A model generated the notes under the pieces. It saw only the letters and a program-made list of their open reading frames with translations. It ran no database searches and had not been told where the DNA came from. Source: Effusibacillus consociatus (GTDB taxonomy: Bacteria > Bacillota > Bacilli > Tumebacillales > Effusibacillaceae). From it: a stretch of DNA of 64,000 nucleotides. The stretch lies in assembly GCF_042652925.1 (NCBI RefSeq), contig NZ_JBHSHC010000014.1, forward strand, positions 160,195 to 224,194. Reading direction: 5' to 3'. The position numbers and the translations under genes are program-made. The first letter of the stretch is position 1, and every line of letters starts with the position of its first letter. Positions 41,327 to 50,969 of this stretch are shown piece by piece.

Positions 41327-42250
41327 CTAGACTCTTACTGTTGGCTCCATTACAGTCAATGTATTGTTGGTCGTATTCAGATTCACTCTTGCGCCTATTG
41401 GGATGGCTGCCTTAAATACCCCGTGTGAGGTGGCCAAGTTGGTCATCAGCGGTTTTCCGAGCGGAACAAGAAATTCGTCAATCAAATCATCAAATGTTTT
41501 GCCGTATGCTTCCGCACAACCTGTGCATTCCCCGATTACGATGCCTAGACAATCCCTGAATTTCCCCGCCAGTTTTAAATGATTCATGAACCTGTAGACC
41601 TTGTTAACCGGTTCGTGCGTTTCCTCCAACAGAAGTATTTTTCCTCTTGTATCGATTTCATAAGGTGTGCCCAGAGCATCCACAAAAGAGCTGAGATTGC
41701 CCCCAACGATGGGACCGGTTACGTCTCCCGCGACTCTGCTTATTAAAGGAATGCCTAGAGGGTTCTCAATTCTCCTTGGGGAACTAGTTGAGGCCACAGC
41801 GGAAAAAAATTGATCGTAGTTATATGGAGGAGTCTCTGGCCGAAAATCAATCAGTAGCAGACTATTAAAAGTGATCAGATCGGCGTATTGATGCAATACG
41901 TTCAGTAGAACCGTTATGTCGCTGTAACCTGTGACTATCTTTGGGTTTCTTCTTATAACGTTAAAGTCAAGATAGGGGAAAATTCCGGCTACTCCTACAC
42001 CCCCCCTGGTGGGGAGTATCATTTTTACCGAAGGGTTGCGGAACATGTCCATCAGATCGGAGGCCCTCTCTTGATCTGATGCGGCAAGATAGCCCTGAAA
42101 GGAATATACATAATTTCCGAGCACAACATTAAATCCCATATTTCTCAGTGTGGCAATTCTTGCGTCAATTACATCGGCAGAAAGCGGACTTCCCAATGTA
42201 ACGATGCCAATTGTATCTCCACTGCGCAAAAGTACGGGCCTGGTTGCCAT
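41327..42250 (-). CDS. LD-carboxypeptidase family protein (peptidase S66)
   Basis: The 307-residue S66 serine peptidase is related to LdcA (muropeptide L,D-carboxypeptidase) and MccF. ILPTRGGVGVAGIFPYLD is the conserved nucleophile-side loop, VTGYSDITVLLN holds the catalytic serine, and the Glu and His of the triad lie in the C-terminal half (LLLEETHEPVNKVYRF and TSHGVFKAAIPIGA). It acts on D-amino-acid-containing peptides, probably in peptidoglycan recycling. Inserted on the opposite strand between gpr and spoIIP. Confidence 0.85.
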   Translation of the reverse strand: MATRPVLLRSGDTIGIVTLGSPLSADVIDARIATLRNMGFNVVLGNYVYSFQGYLAASDQERASDLMDMFRNPSVKMILPTRGGVGVAGIFPYLDFNVIRRNPKIVTGYSDITVLLNVLHQYADLITFNSLLLIDFRPETPPYNYDQFFSAVASTSSPRRIENPLGIPLISRVAGDVTGPIVGGNLSSFVDALGTPYEIDTRGKILLLEETHEPVNKVYRFMNHLKLAGKFRDCLGIVIGECTGCAEAYGKTFDDLIDEFLVPLGKPLMTNLATSHGVFKAAIPIGARVNLNTTNNTLTVMEPTVRV

Positions 42251-42441
42251 AGATATGCCCCCCTGTCAATCACCTATATTATATGTCAGAAAATCGGGAT
42301 CGTTGAAAATCGGACATGCCAAAAATTACACGCCCAAACAACTGCAGTTCTGTGTTAGGGTAGTAGATGGTCCGGATAGATTATAAAATGCTCTGCGAAG
42401 GGAAGGAATGGGTATGGTAAATTAAGAAAGGAAGTGATTGG

Positions 42442-43173
42442 ATGAAACGCAAAATTGCTCTTTTGATGATGCTGTTTGGGGTGATGTTTGGAGGTGTTGC
42501 GGAAGCTTCCTCCTCACACACGGCTGCAAACGGAGAATCTTTGTATAAAATTGGTGAAAAGTACGGGATTCCGTGGGAAGTGATCAAGAGAACCAACCAA
42601 TTGCAAAGCGACCGGATCAATGCCGGACAAACGTTGTTGATTCCTTCCAAGCACGTTGTGCAGCGTGGGGACACTCTTTGGAACTTGTCAAGAACGTTTG
42701 GTGTTCCTCTTGCGAAACTTCAATTCGTGAATAATGAGTACGATGATTTGCTGAACATTGGAGACACGGTGTACATTCCAACAGGAGTGCAAACCCAATC
42801 GATGAATGAAGCGGATTTGGATTTGTTTGCACGTTTGGTCAATGCGGAAGCAAAAGGGGAACCGTATGAAGGAAAAGTAGCCGTTGCCAGTGTGGTTCTG
42901 AACCGCGTGAAAAGCCCGGAGTTTCCGAATACAATTCGTGGAGTTATTCTTCAATATTACGGTTCGATTCCTGCCTTCAGTCCTGTAGACAACGGGGAAA
43001 TTCACAAGCCGGCCGATGACGAGGCAAGGAGGGCCGTACAAGAAGCGTTAAACGGAAAGGATCCGACTTTCGACGCTTTGTATTTCTATAATCCGGATCT
43101 CGTCAGTCCGACCAATTGGATTCGACAAAGAACGGTTACCGTGAAAATTGGTGACCACGTATTTGCGAAATAA
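42442..43173 (+). CDS. LysM-containing spore cortex hydrolase (SleB/CwlJ family)
   Basis: The 243-residue protein has a signal peptide (residues 1-22), two LysM modules (about 24-68 and 69-112) and a C-terminal Hydrolase_2 domain with LFARLVNAEAKGEPYEGKVA, VASVVLNRVKSPEFPNTI and the AF/YFYNPD segments of SleB and CwlJ. LysM binds peptidoglycan and the catalytic domain cleaves cortex. RBS AAGGAAGTGA. A terminator follows. Confidence 0.9.
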   Translation: MKRKIALLMMLFGVMFGGVAEASSSHTAANGESLYKIGEKYGIPWEVIKRTNQLQSDRINAGQTLLIPSKHVVQRGDTLWNLSRTFGVPLAKLQFVNNEYDDLLNIGDTVYIPTGVQTQSMNEADLDLFARLVNAEAKGEPYEGKVAVASVVLNRVKSPEFPNTIRGVILQYYGSIPAFSPVDNGEIHKPADDEARRAVQEALNGKDPTFDALYFYNPDLVSPTNWIRQRTVTVKIGDHVFAK

Positions 43174-43205
43174 TTTTGCTCAAACTCTAGCAAGATAAAT
43201 CTATG

Positions 43206-43230
43206 AAAGAGCGCCCGATGGGCGCTCTTT
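43206..43230 (+). terminator. Terminator of the cortex hydrolase gene
   Basis: AAAGAGCGCCC, GAT, GGGCGCTCTTT is a perfect 11-bp stem. Confidence 0.88.
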
Positions 43231-43245
43231 ACTTTTCATCAACAG

Positions 43246-43274
43246 GCATAAAGGGAAATCTCGTAACATATGAT
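43246..43274 (+). promoter_or_regulatory. SigE-like promoter of spoIIP
   Basis: GCATAAA (43246-43252) and CATATGAT (43267-43274) are separated by 14 bp, close to the SigE consensus. spoIIP is a known SigE target in B. subtilis. Confidence 0.45.
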
Positions 43275-43307
43275 TCTCGTAGATATCGAATGAAAGGAGC
43301 AAGTCCT

Positions 43308-44441
43308 ATGAACCGTGAGCCGCGTCCAAGATATTTTCGATCCATGACACTAAATGTCGGAACACGCAGAATGCGGACCATGGTGATCACCATGAGTCTG
43401 ATGATTGCGGTCTTGTTCCTTTTCATATGTGCGATCGCTGTGCAGTTGATGGCCGCCAACAACCAGCATTCCCTGGCATCCCGCGTCCTCCATTCGGTCA
43501 GCAACCAGTCGTTAAATTCCATTATGGGGCAGGAGATTCCAGTTTACGCATCGGCCGATCCCAAGCAAATCGGCAAACCGCCAGAGTCCCGTTCGAAGTG
43601 GACTTCGTTGCTGTTTTATTTGTTCACAGATATTGATGTCGATCACCCGGAAACAATGCTGGGAGGTTCGATTGCGGCGATGTCGGTTAGTAATTTTGAA
43701 CCTTTGACGGAAGATTCTAAAGAATCACCGGGTGAAGACATTCCTCCTGCCGATATGGGAAAGCCTCAACCCCAGCCGCCAACAGAGCAACCGGAACCAG
43801 TACCGTCTAACGGAAAACCAATTGTCTACATTTATCATTCACACAACAGGGAAGCGTATTTGCCTGAACTTAACAATGTAAAAGAATTTAACCAAGCATA
43901 TGACAAAGACAAAAATATTACTCTTGCAGGTGAGCGTCTGGTCAAAGATCTGAAAGAGAAGAAAATCGAATCCATACAGACGAAAACAGATTACTGGGTA
44001 CCAGGAAAGTTTGAGGAGTCCTATGATTTTTCAAGAAAAACGGTGCAAGAAGTTTTAAGCAAAAACAACGGTATCAGGATGGTTTTCGATATACATCGGG
44101 ATTCACTGGCGAGACAATTTACAACCGCAAAGTGGAATGGTCAAGATGTTGCAAGGGTTAGTTTCATAGTTGGAGGCATGAATCCAAACTCCAAGAAAAA
44201 CGAGGAGTTCGCAAAGCAGGTTCATAAAAAAATGCAGGAACTGTATCCGGGAGTCTCAAAAGGTGCTTTTACAAAAAAGGATAATCGTTTCGACACTCGA
44301 TACAATCAAGACCTCCATCCCAAATCGATCATCATTGAAATCGGTGGACCGGAAAATACGATGGAAGAAGTGTATCGAACAACAGACCTACTGTCGAACG
44401 TGATCACCGAACTTGCAAAAGAAGGGCAAAATGCGAAGTAA
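43308..44441 (+). CDS. spoIIP: Stage II sporulation protein P
   Basis: The 377-residue amidase and endopeptidase works with SpoIID and SpoIIM to degrade septal peptidoglycan during engulfment. It has one N-terminal membrane helix (MIAVLLFLFICAIAVQL-like), a Pro-rich linker, and the amidase domain with VYIYHSHNREAYLPEL, MVFDIHRDSL and the C-terminal IIIEIGGPENTMEEVYRT. The ATG at 43308 has AAAGGAGC upstream; the open frame starting earlier covers the upstream terminator and is not coding. Confidence 0.95.
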   Translation: MNREPRPRYFRSMTLNVGTRRMRTMVITMSLMIAVLFLFICAIAVQLMAANNQHSLASRVLHSVSNQSLNSIMGQEIPVYASADPKQIGKPPESRSKWTSLLFYLFTDIDVDHPETMLGGSIAAMSVSNFEPLTEDSKESPGEDIPPADMGKPQPQPPTEQPEPVPSNGKPIVYIYHSHNREAYLPELNNVKEFNQAYDKDKNITLAGERLVKDLKEKKIESIQTKTDYWVPGKFEESYDFSRKTVQEVLSKNNGIRMVFDIHRDSLARQFTTAKWNGQDVARVSFIVGGMNPNSKKNEEFAKQVHKKMQELYPGVSKGAFTKKDNRFDTRYNQDLHPKSIIIEIGGPENTMEEVYRTTDLLSNVITELAKEGQNAK

Positions 44442-44540
44442 TCTTAAGCAAAGCCGGGTATAGAACGGCATCCTCCCGAACATACTGGGACTAAAAGCTA
44501 GAATTGATAGGACGGTAGGAGACAGGGAGGCTTCAGGATC

Positions 44541-44903
44541 ATGTGGAGGTTGCGAAGGTTCCTGCTGTACACCGGACTCGTGTTCATGACAGTGGTGTTC
44601 GTCGGTGTAGGTTTTCATACAGCGGAACAGGGGATTCAGTCGATTGTCGGAACGGGGGGACCCCCGAAATCGATCCATGTAAACACGGACAATCAGGCGA
44701 TTCAGGTGACCGTACTGGGGAAAGAAGTGGTCCAGCCCAAACCCACTCTTGGCGACAAGTGGAGTCGCCAGATTGAGGCTGCCAAAAGTGAATTCGGGGA
44801 AACAATGAATGAAGTGAGTATTGGGATCGGTCGCATCTTGCAGAATTTGTCGGAGCGGATCATCGAATGGATCGCTTCGTTGATAGCGCAATGGATCGGA
44901 TAG
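44541..44903 (+). CDS. yqxA: YqxA-like protein (DUF3679)
   Basis: The 120-residue protein has an N-terminal membrane helix (FLLYTGLVFMTVVFVGVGF) and a soluble part ending in an amphipathic helix. Its position between spoIIP and lepA is the same as yqxA in B. subtilis. Function unknown; recognition rests on context and size more than on motifs. Confidence 0.72.
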   Translation: MWRLRRFLLYTGLVFMTVVFVGVGFHTAEQGIQSIVGTGGPPKSIHVNTDNQAIQVTVLGKEVVQPKPTLGDKWSRQIEAAKSEFGETMNEVSIGIGRILQNLSERIIEWIASLIAQWIG

Positions 44904-44936
44904 CGATGGCAGGTAACATGGCCATCGCTTTTGTGT
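44903..44936 (+). terminator. Terminator between yqxA and lepA
   Basis: AGCGATGGC and GCCATCGCT form a perfect 9-bp stem followed by TTTTGTGTTTTT. Confidence 0.8.
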
Positions 44937-44970
44937 TTTTGCGGGTCGTGCTATTTTATACCGGTCATGC

Positions 44971-44976
44971 TATAAT
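44971..44976 (+). promoter_or_regulatory. -10 box of the lepA promoter
   Basis: A perfect TATAAT lies 33 bp before the lepA start; the -35 is poor. Confidence 0.45.
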
Positions 44977-45008
44977 GTACGATAGCATTTTTATGAGGAG
45001 AATCTGTG

Positions 45009-46817
45009 ATGGACGCGAGAGAACGACAAAAATCTATCCGAAATTTTTCGATTATCGCTCATATTGACCACGGGAAGTCCACCTTGGCTGACCGGATTTT
45101 GGAATATACAGGCACTCTGCAGGCTCGCGAGATGCAGCAGCAGGTCCTGGATAATATGGAGCTGGAGCGTGAGCGCGGTATCACGATCAAGCTGCAATCG
45201 GTCCGCTTGAATTACCGTGCGAAGGACGGCAAGGACTATATTCTGCACTTGATCGATACGCCGGGACACGTCGACTTTACTTATGAAGTCAGCCGTTCGC
45301 TGGCAGCTTGCGAGGGAGCCTTGCTGGTAGTTGACGCCGCACAGGGGATTGAAGCCCAGACACTCGCGAACGTTTACCTGGCATTGGAGAATAACCTGGA
45401 AATCCTCCCTGTGATTAATAAAATTGACCTTCCATCGGCCGAACCGGAGCGGGTCAAGCAGGAGATTGAAGAGGTAATCGGGCTTGACGCATCGGAAGCG
45501 GTGCTTGCCTCTGCAAAGGCGGGAATTGGCATTGAGGAGATTCTGGAGCAGATCGTCCAGAAAGTGCCTGCCCCGGAGGGAGATCCGGATAAGCCGCTGC
45601 AGGCGTTGATTTTTGACTCTCATTTCGACCCTTATAAGGGCGTAATTATTTATGTTCGTGTCGTGAACGGTTCGATTAAACCCGGGATGAAGATTCGCAT
45701 GATGGCAACGAAAGCAGAATACGAAGTGGTTGAAATCGGAGCCCTGCGACCGCGCATGACACCAGTGGATGAATTAATGGTCGGGGATGTCGGCTATATT
45801 GCCGCATCGATCAAAAACGTAAAACACACCCGCGTGGGGGATACCGTAACGGATGCGAAAGCACCGGCTGCCGAACCGCTGCCTGGGTATCGGGGAATTA
45901 ATCCGATGGTATTCTGCGGACTATATCCGGTCGACACGGCCGATTATAACGATCTGCGCGAAGCGCTTGAGAAGCTTGAACTCAACGACGCCGCGTTGAA
46001 ATATGAACCGGAAACTTCAAGTGCCCTCGGGTTTGGCTTCCGATGCGGATTCTTGGGATTGCTCCACATGGAAGTGATCCAGGAACGTCTGGAGCGGGAA
46101 TACGATTTGACTTTGATTACGACTGCACCGAGCGTGGTATATCATGTTTACACAACCTCCGGGGAAATGATCCAAATCGACAACCCGAGCAAAATGCCCG
46201 AAACAGGCAAGATTGAGCGTGTGGAAGAGCCGTATGTGAAGGCATCCATTATCGTACCCAAAGATTATGTCGGTGCCGTAATGGAGCTGTGTCAGGAAAA
46301 ACGCGGGGTCTTCATCGACATGCAGTATCTGGATCAAACCCGTGTCACTCTGGTCTATGAAGTTCCGTTGACGGAAATTGTATACGACTTTTTCGATCGT
46401 TTGAAATCGAGCACCAAAGGGTATGCATCTTTCGATTATGAATTGATCGGCTACCGTGCCTCCAATCTGGTTAAAATGGACATTCTGCTGAATGGAGAAG
46501 TGGTGGATGCGCTCTCCTTCATCGTTCACCGGGATAAGGCATATGATCGCGGCCGGATTTTGTGTGAGAAATTGAAAGATCTGATTCCCCGCCAACACTT
46601 TGAGGTTCCGATTCAAGCGGCTATCGGCACGAAAGTGGTTGCCCGTGAAACGATTAAAGCGATGCGCAAAAACGTTCTCGCAAAATGTTACGGCGGGGAC
46701 ATCAGCCGGAAGCGGAAGCTCCTCGAAAAGCAAAAAGAGGGGAAAAAGCGCATGAAGCAGGTCGGCTCGGTGGAAGTTCCGCAGGAAGCATTTATGGCCG
46801 TACTCAAAATGGACTAA
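45009..46817 (+). CDS. lepA: Elongation factor 4 (LepA)
   Basis: The 602-residue translational GTPase back-translocates or rescues stalled ribosomes. G1 is AHIDHGKSTLADRI, G2 ERERGITIKLQ, G3 DTPGHVDF and G4 NKIDLPSA; the C-terminal unique domain ends RMKQVGSVEVPQEAF. The ATG at 45009 has GAGGAG 8 bp upstream; a GTG at 45006 is an alternative. The open frame on the opposite strand is a shadow. Confidence 0.97.
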   Translation: MDARERQKSIRNFSIIAHIDHGKSTLADRILEYTGTLQAREMQQQVLDNMELERERGITIKLQSVRLNYRAKDGKDYILHLIDTPGHVDFTYEVSRSLAACEGALLVVDAAQGIEAQTLANVYLALENNLEILPVINKIDLPSAEPERVKQEIEEVIGLDASEAVLASAKAGIGIEEILEQIVQKVPAPEGDPDKPLQALIFDSHFDPYKGVIIYVRVVNGSIKPGMKIRMMATKAEYEVVEIGALRPRMTPVDELMVGDVGYIAASIKNVKHTRVGDTVTDAKAPAAEPLPGYRGINPMVFCGLYPVDTADYNDLREALEKLELNDAALKYEPETSSALGFGFRCGFLGLLHMEVIQERLEREYDLTLITTAPSVVYHVYTTSGEMIQIDNPSKMPETGKIERVEEPYVKASIIVPKDYVGAVMELCQEKRGVFIDMQYLDQTRVTLVYEVPLTEIVYDFFDRLKSSTKGYASFDYELIGYRASNLVKMDILLNGEVVDALSFIVHRDKAYDRGRILCEKLKDLIPRQHFEVPIQAAIGTKVVARETIKAMRKNVLAKCYGGDISRKRKLLEKQKEGKKRMKQVGSVEVPQEAFMAVLKMD

Positions 46818-46830
46818 ACAGGGGGGACCC

Positions 46831-48123
46831 ATGGGTAACGATAACGTAGTGCACCAGATTTTAGCTGACGCGGAGGAACAGATTGCAGCAGATAATTACG
46901 AAAGGGCGATGGAGATTCTCCACTTCGCTCTCCGCCGGCCCGAGTTTGACGTGCGGGTCTACGAGAAGTTTGCGTTTGTGCTGCGTATGTCGGGTAAACA
47001 CGAAGCGGCTGGGTTGTTTGAGGCGGTCGTGGCGGATACTGAAGATGCGGAAGCCTATTTTCGTTTGGGGTATCAACTGGTTCAGGAAGGCATGTACGGG
47101 TCGGCGCTCGGACCGTTGTCACGCTGTGTTCAACTGGTTCCTGACGCGGCTGCCGCCAATTATGAGTTCGCTTTTGCGCTGATGAAGGAGTTCTACAACG
47201 AAGAAGCACTTCATTTTTTCATGAAAGCTTACGAGCAGGAACAGGCGATGAGCATGACGTTTTACATTGCCCAATTGCTGATTTTCCTGGGGCGTTCTGG
47301 TGAAGCAACCTTATTCGTGTCTAAACTTGAGGAACAAGTGAAGGAATCGGGCGAAGGTGAAATGCAGTTGGAATATACCAAAGGAATGCTCCGCCGCTAT
47401 CGTGCCCATAAAGCCGAGACGATCCGCGACTGGCATTTTGTCCAGTATGGGACATTATTGTTGCGCACCTTTGAAGAAGATTACCCGGATGAACCGAACC
47501 ATTCAAACGGTCGATTTACGTTTGTAAACTTCAGCTATGAACAGGTTGCTTCCGTACTCGCCGCGCTGCAAACTACGATTGGGACAATCGATGTGTTTCC
47601 AAAATATGAGTATGTGGCGGCCGCCGGAAAGGCAAGCGAGCCGCTCGCCCATGCATTTGGCAGGATGCTGATGCTCCCGGTGAAACCGCTGGCCGACGGA
47701 CTTGCCTCCGGACAAAAAGGAATAGTGATCACTTCGTTCTCCGACGAGTTGCAAGAAATCGGGGCGGATGTCTGGGAACGCGGTGATGTTCTGCTCTTCT
47801 CGTTTGCTTTGTCCTGGACCCAGGAAACCAATACCCTGCCCGAAGTTATCGGGTATCTTGCACAGGCTGCACGCCTGCCTTGGCAGGAAAGACTGGAGTT
47901 TTCGGAAGACGGGGAGCCGTCTGTGATTCCGCCGGATGATCGTCCAGCGGAAGAGATTGCACGCGGCATCCTGGATCGGGTGCTTCATACCGATATGCAA
48001 TGGGTGGGTCGCATACATGATTATTACAAAGAACGCAAAGCGGAAATCGTTGCGGGCAGCCAGATCGATGTCCCGCGCAAGAAATTTTTTGTTCATTCCG
48101 CGTTGGGTGGAGCCCGATACTGA
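46831..48123 (+). CDS. TPR-repeat protein of unknown function
   Basis: The 430-residue soluble protein has helical tetratricopeptide-like repeats over residues 1-180 (IAADNYERAMEILHFALRRP; AEAYFRLGYQLVQEGMYGSA; AAANYEFAFALMKEFYNEEA) and an unassigned C-terminal half. It begins 14 bp after lepA and its stop overlaps the hemW start (TGATG), so it is cotranscribed with both. B. subtilis has no gene here. A scaffolding role is likely; the partner is unknown. Confidence 0.75.
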   Translation: MGNDNVVHQILADAEEQIAADNYERAMEILHFALRRPEFDVRVYEKFAFVLRMSGKHEAAGLFEAVVADTEDAEAYFRLGYQLVQEGMYGSALGPLSRCVQLVPDAAAANYEFAFALMKEFYNEEALHFFMKAYEQEQAMSMTFYIAQLLIFLGRSGEATLFVSKLEEQVKESGEGEMQLEYTKGMLRRYRAHKAETIRDWHFVQYGTLLLRTFEEDYPDEPNHSNGRFTFVNFSYEQVASVLAALQTTIGTIDVFPKYEYVAAAGKASEPLAHAFGRMLMLPVKPLADGLASGQKGIVITSFSDELQEIGADVWERGDVLLFSFALSWTQETNTLPEVIGYLAQAARLPWQERLEFSEDGEPSVIPPDDRPAEEIARGILDRVLHTDMQWVGRIHDYYKERKAEIVAGSQIDVPRKKFFVHSALGGARY

Positions 48124-49262
48124 TGAAACCGAGTTCACTTTATATCCACATTCCGTTTTGTGCAAGCAAATGCTACTATTGCGACTTCAACTCCTATGTT
48201 TCAACCGGTGAAGTGATGGACCGTTATCTGGATGGTCTGGAAAAAGAAATGGAACTGCTGTCGAAGGAACTTCCGTGGGAACCGTTGAAGACCGTCTTTT
48301 TTGGCGGCGGTACGCCAACGATGTTTGACGTAAAGCAAACGGAACGAATGATGAATATCCTAAATCGGTTTTTCCGTCTCGCTGAAGGTGCGGAAATTTC
48401 GGTCGAAGCGAATCCCGGCACGGTCAATCTGGAGAAACTAAGAGTGTTGAAAGAGGGCGGGGCGAACCGGCTCTCTTTTGGCGTTCAGTCCTTCCACGAT
48501 CCGATTTTAAAAAAGCTGGGCCGACTGCATGACAGTCTCACCGTGTACCATAGTTACGAAAAAGCGCGTCAGGCCGGATTTTCATCAATTAATTTGGACC
48601 TGATGTTTGGGCTGCCGGGGCAAACGATCCCGATCTTTGAAGACAGCCTCCGGCGAATTGTGGAACTGCAACCGGAACATATTTCGGCCTATTCGCTTAA
48701 AGTGGAAGAAGGTACGCCGTTTGCGATCTGGCAGGAGCGCGGCAAGCTGCAGCTGCCGCCCGAAGAAGAGGATCTAGCGATGTATCAATTGCTGATGGAT
48801 ACGTTGGAGGCACACGGATATCAGATGTATGAGATTTCCAATTTTGCAAAAAAAGACCATGACTGCCGCCATAACCAGGTGTATTGGCGAAATGAGCCGT
48901 ATCTGGCCGCCGGGGCAGGTGCACACGGTTATGTCAACGATGTCCGGTATGTGATCCAGTCAAGCGTTCCCGGTTATATTGAGACTTGTCTGTCCGGAAA
49001 GCGCCCCGTGGTCGAACGGGAAGAAATCCCCGCAGAAATTCAACGGGAAGACACCATGATTCTGGGACTGCGGATGATTCGGGGAGTGGAACATGCTCGT
49101 TTTAAGGAACGGCATGGGGTTGACATGCACAACGTGTTTGGCCGTGAAATTGAGCGTTTTGTGCAGGAAGGGCTGCTGACAGACAATGCGGAGGCGGTTT
49201 GCCTCACAAAAAAAGCTTTGCCGATCGCAAATGAAGTGTTTTCAGGATTCCTGATCAGTTGA
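48123..49262 (+). CDS. hemW: Radical SAM heme chaperone HemW (coproporphyrinogen III oxidase-like)
   Basis: The 379-residue radical SAM protein has the CxxxCxxC cluster motif in CASKCYYCDFNSY near residue 14, GGGTPT for SAM binding, SVEANPGTVN and the C-terminal HemN-like domain. HemW proteins deliver heme; they lack the residue needed for oxidase activity in true HemN. The start overlaps the upstream stop. The hrcA promoter overlaps its stop codon. Confidence 0.93.
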   Translation: MKPSSLYIHIPFCASKCYYCDFNSYVSTGEVMDRYLDGLEKEMELLSKELPWEPLKTVFFGGGTPTMFDVKQTERMMNILNRFFRLAEGAEISVEANPGTVNLEKLRVLKEGGANRLSFGVQSFHDPILKKLGRLHDSLTVYHSYEKARQAGFSSINLDLMFGLPGQTIPIFEDSLRRIVELQPEHISAYSLKVEEGTPFAIWQERGKLQLPPEEEDLAMYQLLMDTLEAHGYQMYEISNFAKKDHDCRHNQVYWRNEPYLAAGAGAHGYVNDVRYVIQSSVPGYIETCLSGKRPVVEREEIPAEIQREDTMILGLRMIRGVEHARFKERHGVDMHNVFGREIERFVQEGLLTDNAEAVCLTKKALPIANEVFSGFLIS

Positions 49263-49325
49263 CACTATTGGCGGGATTTGTTATTTTTTACGTAGTGATT
49301 AGCACTCGATGTGACAGAGTGCTAA
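49259..49325 (+). promoter_or_regulatory. SigA promoter and CIRCE operator of the heat-shock operon
   Basis: TTGACA (49259-49264) and TATTTT (49282-49287) have a 17-bp spacer. The CIRCE element, TTAGCACTC-N9-GAGTGCTAA at 49299-49325, is a perfect copy. HrcA binds CIRCE and represses the operon until heat shock. Confidence 0.97.
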
Positions 49326-49340
49326 CAAGGAGGGAGAAGC

Positions 49341-50369
49341 ATGCTTTCGGAGCGCCAACAGATGATTTTGCGGATGGTCATTGAAGATTATGTTCATTCT
49401 GCCGAACCCGTTGGTTCACGTACAATCTCCAAGCATTCGGAAGTGGCATTCTCACCTGCCACGATTCGCAATGAAATGGCTGATCTTGAAGAAATGGGAT
49501 ATTTGGAACAGCCGCATACTTCAGCAGGCCGGATCCCTTCGCATAAAGGGTATCGCTTCTATGTCGACCATTTAATGAACCCGTTCTCTCTCTCATCGGA
49601 AGAGTTGTTTCAGATAAAGAAAGTATTTGTGGAAAAGATCGATGCAATGGAGCGGGTCGTTCAACACACCGCTCAGATTCTTTCGAGCTTGACCAACTAT
49701 ACTTCACTTGTGTTGGGGCCGCAGGTCCACGAGAACAAGCTGAAGCATATTCAACTGGTTCCTTTATCCGAGCATACGGCAGTTGCCATTATTGTGACGG
49801 ATACAGGACACGTGGAGAACAAGAAGGTTTCCGTTCCCGAGGGTATCTCCACAGATGAGATCAGCAAATTTGTTGCGATTCTCAATGACAAAATGACCGG
49901 GGTTCCGCTAAACCTTGTTAAGACCAAACTTTATCACGAAATTATGGGCGAATTGAACCGGTATATGGATCAGTTCGAAGGGGTCATGAACCTCTTGAAT
50001 CAGATTGTCCAGCCGGAAAAAGATGACCGCGTCTATCTCGGAGGTACGGCCAAAATCCTGAATCAACCGGAATTCCGTGATGTGGAGAAACTCCGCCCGC
50101 TGCTTGATATATTGGAAACCAACCAAACGGTGATCCATCTGTTAAATCAGCAAAATACGCCTGGCATCCAGGTGCGGATCGGGCTTGAAAATCAACTTGA
50201 GCAGCTCAAGAATTGCTCCATCATTACCGCGACTTATCATATTGACGGCAATGTTGCGGGAACTATCGGAGTGCTCGGTCCGACACGTATGGAATATGGC
50301 CGTGTGATCAGTGTGTTAGACTATCTTACCGAAACAATGTCGGAGCTGTTAACGCGGCTTCACAAATGA
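49341..50369 (+). CDS. hrcA: Heat-inducible transcription repressor HrcA
   Basis: The 342-residue repressor binds CIRCE. It has an N-terminal winged helix (ERQQMILRMVIEDYVHSAEP, VGSRTISKHSEVAFSPATIR) and the HrcA core with TSAGRIPSHKGYRFYVD. RBS AGGAGG. First gene of hrcA-grpE-dnaK-dnaJ. Confidence 0.98.
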   Translation: MLSERQQMILRMVIEDYVHSAEPVGSRTISKHSEVAFSPATIRNEMADLEEMGYLEQPHTSAGRIPSHKGYRFYVDHLMNPFSLSSEELFQIKKVFVEKIDAMERVVQHTAQILSSLTNYTSLVLGPQVHENKLKHIQLVPLSEHTAVAIIVTDTGHVENKKVSVPEGISTDEISKFVAILNDKMTGVPLNLVKTKLYHEIMGELNRYMDQFEGVMNLLNQIVQPEKDDRVYLGGTAKILNQPEFRDVEKLRPLLDILETNQTVIHLLNQQNTPGIQVRIGLENQLEQLKNCSIITATYHIDGNVAGTIGVLGPTRMEYGRVISVLDYLTETMSELLTRLHK

Positions 50370-50409
50370 TTTCCGCCATTGAGTTGGCAAGCTATGTGGG
50401 AGGGACAGT

Positions 50410-50967
50410 ATGAACCAGGAACAGAAGCAAATGGAGGAAACACCGGAAGCAAACGGCGAAACTCCCGAAACAACTGAACAGCAAAATGCAGATCTGAATG
50501 ATACTCGCAGTCGGGAGGAGCTTCTGGCTGAAGTAACCCGTTTGACTGCGGAGATGCAGGAGCTTCAGAACCGATTGCTGCGAAGCACTGCCGATTTCGA
50601 TAATTTTCGAAAGCGGGCGCGCCAGGAAAAAGAGGATCTGAGCAACTACGCAACTTTGCGATTGGTACAAGAAATTCTGCCTGTAGTGGACAATTTCCAA
50701 CTTGCGTTGGCGGCGGAAACCTCAGATGCCGAATCTTTGAAAAAAGGTGTTGAAATGGTATTCCGTCAATTCGAAAGCACCCTAGAACGCGAAGGTGTAG
50801 TTGCAATGAACGCGGTTGGGCAACCGTTTGATCCGAACTTCCACGAAGCGGTAATGCAGGTGGAAAGCGATGAGTATGCACCGGGCACCGTGGTGGAAGA
50901 ACTCCGCAAGGGGTACTTGCTGCATGACAAGGTTGTCAGACCGGCAATGGTTAAGGTATCAAGATAG
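50410..50967 (+). CDS. grpE: Nucleotide exchange factor GrpE
   Basis: The 185-residue cochaperone releases ADP from DnaK. It has an acidic N-terminus, a long coiled coil (LLAEVTRLTAEMQELQNRLL) leading into RSTADFDNFRKRARQEKE, and the C-terminal beta domain with FDPNFHEAVMQVESDE. RBS GGGAGG. Length is normal. Confidence 0.97.
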   Translation: MNQEQKQMEETPEANGETPETTEQQNADLNDTRSREELLAEVTRLTAEMQELQNRLLRSTADFDNFRKRARQEKEDLSNYATLRLVQEILPVVDNFQLALAAETSDAESLKKGVEMVFRQFESTLEREGVVAMNAVGQPFDPNFHEAVMQVESDEYAPGTVVEELRKGYLLHDKVVRPAMVKVSR

Positions 50968-50969
50968 TA

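Noticed and set aside
46017..46832. 271-residue minus-strand frame in lepA
   Set aside because: It is antisense to a clear LepA domain and has no supporting signal.
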